DNA of 9,613 nt from JBGTHB01 sp041746415 (GTDB taxonomy: Bacteria > Pseudomonadota > Gammaproteobacteria > Coxiellales > Coxiellaceae): contig JBGTHB010000147.1 of the NCBI GenBank assembly GCA_041746415.1, forward strand, positions 1 to 9,613. Direction: 5' to 3'. The notes beneath the pieces are model-generated. The model did not search any database. It worked only from the letters and a program-made list of their open reading frames with translations, and was not told where the DNA came from. The position numbers were made by a program, and so were the translations under genes. Shown one piece after another: positions 1-5,407 of this stretch; the first letter of the stretch is position 1; each line of letters begins with the position of its first letter.

Positions 1-53
1 GATTGTCTGAATTCTTCTGTGTAGCTTGTGACTACACGTTTACGTTCACTCAT
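1..53 (-). CDS. IS3-family transposase OrfA, N-terminal 17 residues (partial)
   Basis: The reading frame starts with ATG at 53-51 and runs off the left edge. The visible residues are MSERKRVVTSYTEEFRQ. A basic start followed by YTxEF(R/K)Q is typical of the helix-turn-helix OrfA protein of IS3-family elements, which binds the terminal repeats and is normally fused to the OrfB integrase by programmed -1 frameshifting. The ribosome binding site AAAGAGG lies 7 nt upstream. Only the first 17 codons are present, so whether the element is intact cannot be judged. Confidence 0.7.
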   Translation of the reverse strand, partial: MSERKRVVTSYTEEFRQ

Positions 54-117
54 AGGGACACCTCTTTAAAGTTCGTTTTATTTTAACTTTTGTGTCCGGT
101 CTAGTGTAGCCACTTCA
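1..117 (-). mobile_element. Left end of an IS3-family insertion sequence (partial)
   Basis: Read on the minus strand from base 117, the DNA begins TGAAGTGGCTACAC, a terminal sequence opening with TGA as is usual for IS3-family ends. A short leader and a ribosome binding site (AAAGAGG, 61-67) follow, then the start of an OrfA-like transposase at 53. The boundary at 117 is supported because a phospholipase D reading frame resumes cleanly at 118. IS3-type elements usually duplicate about 3 bp of target, so ACG at 118-120 would be the expected duplication; the other end lies outside the window, so this cannot be checked here. The family call rests on the OrfA start and the TGA end; the subgroup is not determined. 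Confidence 0.75.
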
Positions 118-801
118 ACGTCTTTTAATAGGAAAGAAAATTTTCACGTTTATATTGTGCTACCACATCATGCTGATGGTGATCTCGAATCAGAAGTTAT
201 TCAATCACTTTTGCGCGATCAATGGAAAACGATTAAACGTATGATCATTGCCATTAATACAGGAACAGAAAAGAGGGCTAAAGAGTATATTTCTTTTTAT
301 ACACTTGGAAAAAAATTATTTGGTCGTCGTAACTCATTTGCACCGATTTATGTGCATTCAAAAATGGCTATTTTTGGCGGAGCGGAGCGTTTAAGTGCTA
401 TTGTGGGTTCAGCAAACTTAAACTGCCGTAGCCTTTCTGGCGAAATTGATACCGAGATGGGCTACTTTTTGCAAGAATCCGCTAAAAACGTTTTGAGTAA
501 ATGGTTGCAACAATTATTAACTTACTTTACTTGTGAGGACGTTGATTTAATTAGTGAAGGTTGTGTTGAGCGCTTAAGAGAGATAGCAAAAACGAATCAA
601 CTGAATTTATCGAGAAAAGATAAAGATCTTTCTTTGTTATTTCCTTGGGGTGTGGATAAAGACCCACGTTTACTTTATGAATTAAGCAACGAGCATGACT
701 CAGGTGATGATGACAAGTTTCGACCTGGGCACATTCCAAGCGGTAAGCCTGTGTTAGCTGTTGCTTTTAAACGGTTGGTGGGGCGGCGAGCCTGTATGTG
801 A
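118..801 (+). pseudogene. Phospholipase D, C-terminal half, 5' end removed at an IS boundary
   Basis: This open frame encodes the second half of a phospholipase D-superfamily enzyme, which hydrolyses the distal phosphodiester bond of phospholipids. Homology is visible from the first codons after the IS end (NFHVYIVLP at about 139-165, a strand that precedes the second catalytic motif in eukaryote-like PLDs) and continues through QWKTIKRM. The second HKD-type motif follows: YVHSK (H at 355-357, K at 361-363), then IVGSANLNCRSLSGEIDTEMG. The first HKD motif is absent; it would lie beyond the insertion. No convincing start codon exists: the GTG at 157 sits inside conserved sequence, and the frame is open upstream only to a stop at 67-69 inside the IS. 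The Asp expected five residues after the Lys is Gly (376-378). Bacterial PLDs of this eukaryote-like type include T6SS effectors of the Tle5/PldA group; membership is a suggestion only. The C-terminal tail after about 700 matches nothing I recognise. Confidence 0.8.
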
Positions 802-1004
802 TTTTTCGCTGCTGACCTGCTTTGCAGCAAATCAAAAGATTTTGAACAGACTCTTAAGCCAACTACCACAAGCAGAAACACAGCATAAACCGCAAGTTTG
901 AAAAAACTGGCCTGTAAAGCATCGTAAAAGCCCCCCGTTGGTTATTTAACGCAGCTTTAAGTAACTTGTGACAAAATATTACATATTACCGTCATGGGGG
1001 TGTT

Positions 1005-1460
1005 ATGAGAAATCATGGTAACTTATTGTTTAGTTTACTGTTTCTGTTTGCTTTATTGTTCTCAGGTTGCAGTTTTGCAGCGTCAAACTCATTCACATTT
1101 CTCATGTGCAACCAAACTAAGCAACAGCTTTATTTTACTGGCTTTGTTCCCCTGGAAGGTTCTAAGACGTCGCTCGTCGGAATAAGTAACAACGTACTTA
1201 AGCCTCAACAATGCACAGCGGCAAGTTTGGTCATGTCTGGCAGTGCTTATTTGTTTGGTCGGCTGACGTTTGCGGGTGTGACTGGTGAGAATAACCTTGC
1301 GGTATCCCTATTCGTACCAATCAAAACCTATCAAGGAACATCCAGTTTTCAGGCTTTGCAAAATCAAGCCCAATTTGCGTTAGTGGACACCCTTAGGTTT
1401 GCCGCAGGGAAGAATAATCAACTTTTTTATGGTGGTGCGACTAGTCAATTAGTGGAATAA
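1005..1460 (+). CDS. Small exported protein of unknown function (151 aa)
   Basis: I do not recognise this family. Residues 7-21 form a strongly hydrophobic signal segment (LLFSLLFLFALLFSG), followed either by C22, a possible but weak lipoprotein attachment Cys (-3 residue is Phe), or by SFA/AS at 23-27, a plausible signal peptidase I site. The mature part is about 125 residues, with many alternating hydrophobic residues suggesting a beta-rich fold, and has two cysteines (C35, C70) that could form a disulfide. Start ATG 1005 is chosen because the signal peptide begins there; a G-rich stretch (GGGGGT, 996-1001) is the only, poorly spaced, ribosome binding site candidate. It is transcribed toward the minus-strand gene at 1445-1864 and their 3' ends overlap by 16 bp. 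Both proteins are small, exported and Gln-rich, but I see no sequence similarity between them. Confidence 0.7.
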   Translation: MRNHGNLLFSLLFLFALLFSGCSFAASNSFTFLMCNQTKQQLYFTGFVPLEGSKTSLVGISNNVLKPQQCTAASLVMSGSAYLFGRLTFAGVTGENNLAVSLFVPIKTYQGTSSFQALQNQAQFALVDTLRFAAGKNNQLFYGGATSQLVE

Positions 1461-1864
1461 CTTGAGCAGCTGAGTTGCTGTTGCATTGTTGCTATGGGCA
1501 TGGTTTGCAGCATTAAGACGGGTGTGGTGATTTTAGTGAAAGAGCTTGGCAAAATATAGAAATAATCCACGCGCAGCGAAGCTTCGCTTGCACCTTGAAT
1601 TTGCAAACACACTGCTTGCCATGACGCTGTGTTTGCGCTCGCGCATAGACCTGAACCTGAATTAATAGAGTAAGTATAAGTGCTGTAGCTTTGATTACGC
1701 AGCACCCGCAGATTAATATCAAAGCCTGCGTTGGCTTGTTGCGGAGCGTTTTGTTGTTGCCAGTTCAGTAATTGCTGGCAAACTGTATTATTTGCCGTGC
1801 TCATTGCACTAAGTAAGTAGAGTAAGATTGCCAAGGTTGGGATTGTGATTTGTCGCTTCATCAC
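1445..1864 (-). CDS. Small exported 4-cysteine protein; candidate periplasmic immunity protein
   Basis: The family is not recognised. The first residues (MMKRQITIPTLAILLYLLSA) make a standard signal peptide with likely cleavage near STA/NN at 22-26. The mature protein of about 115 residues has exactly four cysteines (C29, C74, C86, C133), suggesting two disulfides and a periplasmic location. The start is either GTG 1864 or the next codon, ATG 1861; the AAGG at 1876-1879 is 11 nt from the GTG and 14 nt from the ATG, which slightly favours GTG. It lies 42 bp downstream of the lipase on the same strand, so it is probably the last gene of the hcp-lipase unit. T6SS lipases are usually encoded next to a periplasmic or lipoprotein immunity protein, so this position suggests that job. 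That is inference from position and export only. Confidence 0.65.
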   Translation of the reverse strand: MMKRQITIPTLAILLYLLSAMSTANNTVCQQLLNWQQQNAPQQANAGFDINLRVLRNQSYSTYTYSINSGSGLCASANTASWQAVCLQIQGASEASLRVDYFYILPSSFTKITTPVLMLQTMPIATMQQQLSCSSYSTN

Positions 1865-1906
1865 ATAAATATAGACCTTAATGGTTATTTCGTTTTAAAC
1901 AGGCTA

Positions 1907-2668
1907 TTAGCCAAAGTGAGTCGCAGCCATTGCTGAATGCTGTTTTAGGTAGTGAATAATATTGGCCATGGCATGTTGTTCATAGACGCCATAAGCAGCC
2001 ATTGCCTCAAGTGCCAGCTGAGCGTGGTTGAAGTTATGGATATCGGTCTCAACTGACTGGTGTTGTGTATCACCGAGTAAATTAATTTCCCAATCGCCTT
2101 TGTGAATATCAAGTGTAGTAAGTTGACCAACGGTTTGGCCGTCTTTATTGATGACGCCATCTTTCGCAGCGTAATTATGGATAAAGCTGTAATCCGTTAA
2201 ATGCGGCACGTTTTTTAAATCGCCAACCCCGGGTGAATTAAACACCACGGTTAAGGGATGTGGATTATTTTCAATCGCCACAATTTGTGCGTAAGCCCCA
2301 CCAAGAGAATGACCGGTTAATGATGGAATGATGCCATGCTTTGAAACCAAATAATGATACATTGCAGCGTAATACATTTTGGCTAACGTTTCGTGTTCGG
2401 GAATCGTGTGGTGATAGATTTCAAGGTCATCGCTAATGTTTGCTCTATCCGTGAGTAAGGTGCCGCGATAAGCGATTATGGCGGCGTCTGGTTTTGTTCC
2501 AGTCATATGTATATAACAACGCGCAAACATATCGTTTTCAAAAACGGGCGCGTATGGCTTTACAGATTTGGATAATAGCCAACCATTTAATTTGGCATGA
2601 TAGGTTGATTTTTTATTATAAGTATCAAATGTCAGTAGGCTGTATTCTAGCAAGGAAGCTTTATACAT
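1907..2668 (-). CDS. Class 3-type lipase, probable T6SS effector
   Basis: A 253-residue alpha/beta-hydrolase of the fungal-type (class 3) lipase group, expected to hydrolyse acyl esters of glycerolipids or phospholipids. Landmarks are IIAYRGT (64-70), the strand and oxyanion-loop region typical of the family; the nucleophile elbow TGHSLGGAYAQ with Ser121; VVFNSPGVGD (141-150); HNYAAKDGVI (164-173) with Asp170 as the likely acid; and a late His, H211 or H215, as the likely base. There is no signal peptide, which fits delivery by a secretion machine rather than Sec export. The ATG overlaps the last 8 bp of the preceding gene, implying translational coupling, with a GGGGAAAA stretch just upstream. 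It is encoded three genes into an hcp-led unit, so Hcp is the probable carrier. The target membrane (bacterial rival or eukaryotic host) cannot be told from sequence. A damaged second copy of residues about 107-133 lies at 5221-5299. Confidence 0.82.
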   Translation of the reverse strand: MYKASLLEYSLLTFDTYNKKSTYHAKLNGWLLSKSVKPYAPVFENDMFARCYIHMTGTKPDAAIIAYRGTLLTDRANISDDLEIYHHTIPEHETLAKMYYAAMYHYLVSKHGIIPSLTGHSLGGAYAQIVAIENNPHPLTVVFNSPGVGDLKNVPHLTDYSFIHNYAAKDGVINKDGQTVGQLTTLDIHKGDWEINLLGDTQHQSVETDIHNFNHAQLALEAMAAYGVYEQHAMANIIHYLKQHSAMAATHFG

Positions 2669-3302
2669 GATGCTTTTCCCCGATTATTTTTGTAACTTTA
2701 AAATTGACTTTAATTTTTGATCCAGCGCTAAAAATGCGGTTGAAGTCAAAGTTCATATCGCCATAATCACAGTAAAAATCTTCAATTTTGTCGGTGTAAT
2801 CAATTTTACAATTTACATTTCGATAAAATACTTTTTCATTTTGTTGCTGTTCTTTTTTAGTGGAAAGAAACACAAGTCCTGAAACTCCATTTCCATCATC
2901 TGAGCTTTTTAATACAAGATAACTAACATCCCCCGGCTCCCAATCACAAAACCCCTTCTCGTATTTATCAATAGGGATTTTCTGTTCATACGTTCCGTCT
3001 TGGTTGGGCTGCAACGTTATATCATATGAAATAGCATAATTACCGGTTGCTCCTTCGATCCAGCTTACGTAGTGATCACACTTTGGATTAGTTGTGCCGT
3101 AATAAACCGACAGTATTACTTTTTGAATTTTTGGATCGATTTTTCCATACAGCGTCAAAAATTGTTTTGGGTGTGGATTTTTCCACGCATGAAAACGAGG
3201 ATCCATCGGTGTATGCGGCCAGGGATTAAAATAATAGTTAATCCCTAGCGCAAGCAGCGCGAGTCCTGTTAGGCTTAGCCCAATTTTTTTGATGCGCGTC
3301 AT
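2661..3302 (-). CDS. Membrane-anchored exported protein; candidate immunity or accessory protein of the lipase
   Basis: No known family is recognised. A short basic start (MTRIKK) is followed by a single hydrophobic helix (residues 7-23), either an uncleaved N-terminal anchor or a signal peptide. The remaining 190 residues are soluble and rich in Tyr, Asp and Lys, with four cysteines (C75, C119, C165, C178) consistent with a disulfide-bonded periplasmic domain. ATG 3302 has the ribosome binding site AAGGA about 7 nt upstream. The gene begins 34 bp after hcp and its stop overlaps the lipase start by 8 bp, so the two products are probably made together in a fixed ratio. Coupling to a phospholipid-degrading effector plus a periplasmic location is the expected pattern for an immunity protein, although these often lie after the effector. 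An adaptor loading the lipase on Hcp is less likely for an exported protein. Confidence 0.65.
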   Translation of the reverse strand: MTRIKKIGLSLTGLALLALGINYYFNPWPHTPMDPRFHAWKNPHPKQFLTLYGKIDPKIQKVILSVYYGTTNPKCDHYVSWIEGATGNYAISYDITLQPNQDGTYEQKIPIDKYEKGFCDWEPGDVSYLVLKSSDDGNGVSGLVFLSTKKEQQQNEKVFYRNVNCKIDYTDKIEDFYCDYGDMNFDFNRIFSAGSKIKVNFKVTKIIGEKHHV

Positions 3303-3336
3303 AAGTTTTCCTTGCTAAGATGACATGAGGTCCATT

Positions 3337-3819
3337 TTACATTACTGCTGCTGTTTCTAAATCATAACCTGCTGTAATAGGTGATTGCTGTTGATTTTGT
3401 TTATCAAAAGGCACGTAGCTTTCTTCAATTTTGGTAAAGCTCAGGGTTAAATTTTCAATTGGGTTGGCGCTACCATTACTGGTTACAGAGCGATGACTGA
3501 TGATCACATTATGCAAAGTGTATTTTAAAAAGGGTGTGATAGCAGAATTATTCGATTTACATATTTGTAACTGAACTTGATCTAATGACTTGCCTTCACA
3601 CATTTTTTGCAACAAGTGGGGAGAAGACTTATCCATTAATTTATTAACTGACAAGGCGGAAAAACTGGGATGAGTGCTTTCACGGTCTGTGGTGCGGCCA
3701 GTAATCGTTTTTACTTGCCGCCCACTCGCGTATTCAAAGGATCCCACTTCAATCCAGTTTTGAAAACCACTGGTTGTGACATTGCCATCTACACCCGGTA
3801 TTTTTAAATAAATTGCCAT
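3337..3819 (-). CDS. hcp: Hcp1-family type VI secretion tube protein
   Basis: Hcp forms hexameric rings that stack into the inner tube of the T6SS and can carry small effectors in the ring lumen. The 160-residue protein has the normal length and layout of the family: MAIYLKIPGVDGN at the start, an early strand WIEVGSFEY, the central FSALSVNKLMDKSSPHLL (the family's F.xxK.xDxSSPxLL region), then CEGKSLDQVQLQIC, YTLHNVIISH and LTLSFTKIEESYVP. It matches the Hcp1 (Pfam PF05638) pattern throughout with no obvious gap. ATG 3819 has the strong ribosome binding site AAGGAG (3827-3832) at 7 nt spacing, fitting a highly expressed structural protein. It heads a tight unit with an exported protein, a lipase and a second exported protein. 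No other T6SS component is in the window, so it is an auxiliary or orphan hcp that would need an apparatus encoded elsewhere. Confidence 0.88.
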   Translation of the reverse strand: MAIYLKIPGVDGNVTTSGFQNWIEVGSFEYASGRQVKTITGRTTDRESTHPSFSALSVNKLMDKSSPHLLQKMCEGKSLDQVQLQICKSNNSAITPFLKYTLHNVIISHRSVTSNGSANPIENLTLSFTKIEESYVPFDKQNQQQSPITAGYDLETAAVM

Positions 3820-4005
3820 CTGAATACTCCTTAGAATTTAGAATAATAAAATGGAGAGTAGGGGGAATGTATTGCAAAAACAATACCGGGGTTTGTACAA
3901 ATATCATCAATATCTGTGGGCGTTATTGAATGAGAAGGCGAAATTTTTAGGGCAATAAAATAAAAATTATAGTCAGGCAATTTTTTAATGCGCGCGACAT
4001 AAAGT

Positions 4006-4800
4006 TTAAATGGGTCTACATCCTAGCATACTTAATGGGCCCCGTAGCGAATGCCAAACTCCTTTTATAGCGCTGCCAAATCCCGATTCTTGTTCGTAAA
4101 CTTTGAATCGATCTATTTGCTGCAGTGAGTAGAAAGATTCAGCAGCGTCATCGCCGGGAGGAAATAGTTCAGCGTCTGGTTTTTGAAAAATTGAATCACC
4201 TATGCTCACTCTGGTTTGAAATACAACCTTAGCAAGTAGTGCTAATAATCCGATAGCGCCGCTTAGTGTAGCGAGGAAATAGTTTTCACTGTGATCTGTG
4301 GCCGTTCCTACTATTCCGCTAATGACGCTGATTAATAGCCATGATAGATAATTCTGATTGGTTATTATTGCAAAGCCAGCCGCAGAGTAGTAATTACACA
4401 ACACTTCATAGTGCTTGGCTTTTTCATTTGCGGAATTGCTATTAACCAGCAGTACTTGCCCTGGTTGCTCATCGTTGGGATGAGCGTTGACTGCAGCGAT
4501 AGCAGCGATAATTGAGCTATTATCTGACGGCAATGATACTGCTGAATCACGTGTTAATTCTTCATAAGGGGCGCAAGCTGCAATATAGCGGCTCATAGAC
4601 TGAGCCGCTATGATCATAAAATACGTCGCTAAAAAACCATAGAGTTTTTGTTCATGACTGTGTTCAGAGAGTATGGCGGTTAAGATTAAGATACCGGCAA
4701 TGAGTGGTGCGGTAAGCTGTAGTTGAAGACGATAATAATCGATGTACGATTTAGCTTGTTGAGGGCTTAGTACCTCAAAATCCACTCTTCTTCTTGCCAT
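4006..4800 (-). CDS. Multi-pass membrane protein of unknown function (264 aa)
   Basis: The family is not recognised. Hydrophobic segments at about residues 28-45, 52-72, 142-165 and 172-194 suggest four transmembrane helices in two hairpins, separated by a roughly 70-residue hydrophilic loop (74-141) and followed by a roughly 70-residue C-terminal soluble tail. The N-terminus is very basic (MARRR), which favours a cytoplasmic N-terminus. ATG 4800 is preceded by a GAGGAC site 6-7 nt upstream. It lies on the same strand as hcp but 186 bp upstream, a gap long enough to hold a separate promoter, so shared transcription is uncertain. A role in the hcp-lipase module cannot be claimed from the sequence. 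Confidence 0.6.
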   Translation of the reverse strand: MARRRVDFEVLSPQQAKSYIDYYRLQLQLTAPLIAGILILTAILSEHSHEQKLYGFLATYFMIIAAQSMSRYIAACAPYEELTRDSAVSLPSDNSSIIAAIAAVNAHPNDEQPGQVLLVNSNSANEKAKHYEVLCNYYSAAGFAIITNQNYLSWLLISVISGIVGTATDHSENYFLATLSGAIGLLALLAKVVFQTRVSIGDSIFQKPDAELFPPGDDAAESFYSLQQIDRFKVYEQESGFGSAIKGVWHSLRGPLSMLGCRPI

Positions 4801-4925
4801 TAGTCTGTCCTCATGATGTTCAAAAGCTTTTTGTTGGGCTTTATCTTATGTGAGAAAAATTAAAATATTCTTAGAATCTGCTTAAAACCGCACCCATCAT
4901 AGCTTTGCACAGGGCAAAAATCGCA

Positions 4926-4984
4926 ATGGATTGCCGCGCGCGCTCACAATGACAGAAAAGAATTGTACGTGCTTGTGGTGACAG
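4926..4984 (+). repeat. Palindromic element unit A (direct copy of unit C)
   Basis: The unit opens ATGGATTG and continues with a GC-rich core and CACAATGACA. Its last 51 bases (4934-4984) match 5077-5127 at 43 of 51 positions (84%). Elements of the form ATGGATTG...CAATGAC, with the reverse form GTCATTGCGAG...CAATCCAT, are dispersed in many AT-rich proteobacterial genomes, often in alternating orientation. Confidence 0.7.
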
Positions 4985-4995
4985 AAAAAAGTCTT

Positions 4996-5029
4996 GTCAT
5001 GGCGAGCGAGGAACGAGCGTCGCCATCAA
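4996..5029 (-). repeat. Palindromic element unit B (inverted)
   Basis: This is the reverse-orientation form, starting GTCATGGCGAGCGAGG. ATGGCGA (4999-5005) and TCGCCAT (5020-5026) are perfect reverse complements, forming a 7-bp stem with a 14-nt loop. No T run follows on either strand, so it is not a normal intrinsic terminator. Confidence 0.65.
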
Positions 5030-5059
5030 TACACCGATGTTTTTTAGAAGCACTGATAC

Positions 5060-5127
5060 ATGGATTGTTATGCTTGCTGCGCGCGATCACAATGACATAA
5101 ATGAATTATACGTGCTCGTGATGAGAG
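5060..5127 (+). repeat. Palindromic element unit C (direct copy of unit A)
   Basis: The unit starts ATGGATTG at 5060 and has about 9 extra bases before the shared GC-rich core. From 5077 it matches unit A at 43 of 51 positions, including an identical TCACAATGACA stretch and the following TACGTGCT. The similarity beyond the usual short palindrome shows that A and C are copies of one longer element. Confidence 0.7.
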
Positions 5128-5152
5128 CGGTTTTGTTGTTGCACTATTTTCC

Positions 5153-5182
5153 CGTCGTTGCGAGTCCTCGAAGCAATCCATG
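5153..5182 (-). repeat. Palindromic element unit D (inverted)
   Basis: The stretch starts CGTCGTTGCGAG and ends AGCAATCCATG, the reverse form of the ATGGATTG...CAATGACG element. With units A, B and C it gives the order direct, inverted, direct, inverted, as in mosaic REP-type clusters. Confidence 0.65.
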
Positions 5183-5220
5183 CAAACTGCAGTGTTAATG
5201 AGATTGCCGCGCTATCATAA

Positions 5221-5299
5221 CAATCGCTACAATTTGTGCGTAAGCCCCACCAAGCGAATGACCAATTAATGATGGAACGATGCCATGATTTGAAACCAA
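5221..5299 (-). pseudogene. Relic of a second class 3-type lipase (nucleophile-elbow segment)
   Basis: These 79 bases align without gaps to 2272-2350 inside the intact lipase, with 73 identities (92%). On the minus strand the matching frame reads LVSNHGIVPSLIGHSLGGAY and then AQIVAI, against LVSKHGIIPSLTGHSLGGAY in the intact gene, so the catalytic Ser and the GHSLGG elbow are kept. Two of the six differences retain the residue (Ala, and Ser of GHS) and the others give Lys/Asn, Ile/Val and Thr/Ile. Similarity stops abruptly on both sides: on the lipase C-terminal side it runs into repeat-like DNA near 5200-5220, on the other into unrelated sequence at 5300. There is no start, stop or remaining domain, so it is a fragment left by loss of a paralogue or by a rearrangement. 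Confidence 0.8.
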
Positions 5300-5407
5300 T
5301 AGCTGTCTTATCCATTGCTCCAATTAATTGCATCATTGTTCTGTTGAGCTAACAACCAAACTTATAGCATAAAAGCCGGAATTAAAAATGCGTCTAGCAG
5401 TGTTAGT

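Larger units (their letters stand above)
4801..5407. other. 607-bp non-coding region with repeats and a gene relic
   Basis: No believable gene is present. Bases 4801-4920 contain only the leader of the minus-strand membrane protein gene, including a GAGGAC ribosome binding site just upstream of its ATG; I see no clear sigma-70 promoter. Bases 4926-5182 hold four palindromic-element units, and 5221-5299 a copy of part of the lipase gene. Bases 5300-5407, downstream of the pyruvate oxidase stop, show no GC-rich hairpin followed by a T run, so no intrinsic terminator is evident. An open frame at 5106-5336 on minus reads the lipase relic out of frame and crosses the repeats, so it is not a gene. 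Confidence 0.7.

Noticed and set aside
157..801. GTG at 157 as a true start of a short intact gene
   Set aside because: The codons just upstream (NFHVYI) already match the PLD family, so the GTG is internal to a truncated gene.
808..828. Hairpin GCTGC...GCAGC after the PLD fragment as a terminator
   Set aside because: The stem is only 5 bp with an 11-nt loop, and no T run follows on either strand.
551..881. Minus-strand open frames across the PLD fragment and its 3' side
   Set aside because: They lie antisense to the PLD frame or in low-information sequence, with no recognisable protein features.
4926..5182. Possible CRISPR-like array
   Set aside because: Only two direct copies, diverged by 16%, with inverted copies between them and irregular spacing; no cas gene nearby.
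5106..5336. Minus-strand open frame of 76 codons in the repeat region
   Set aside because: It reads the lipase relic in the wrong frame and runs through palindromic elements; no domain, signal or good ribosome binding site.
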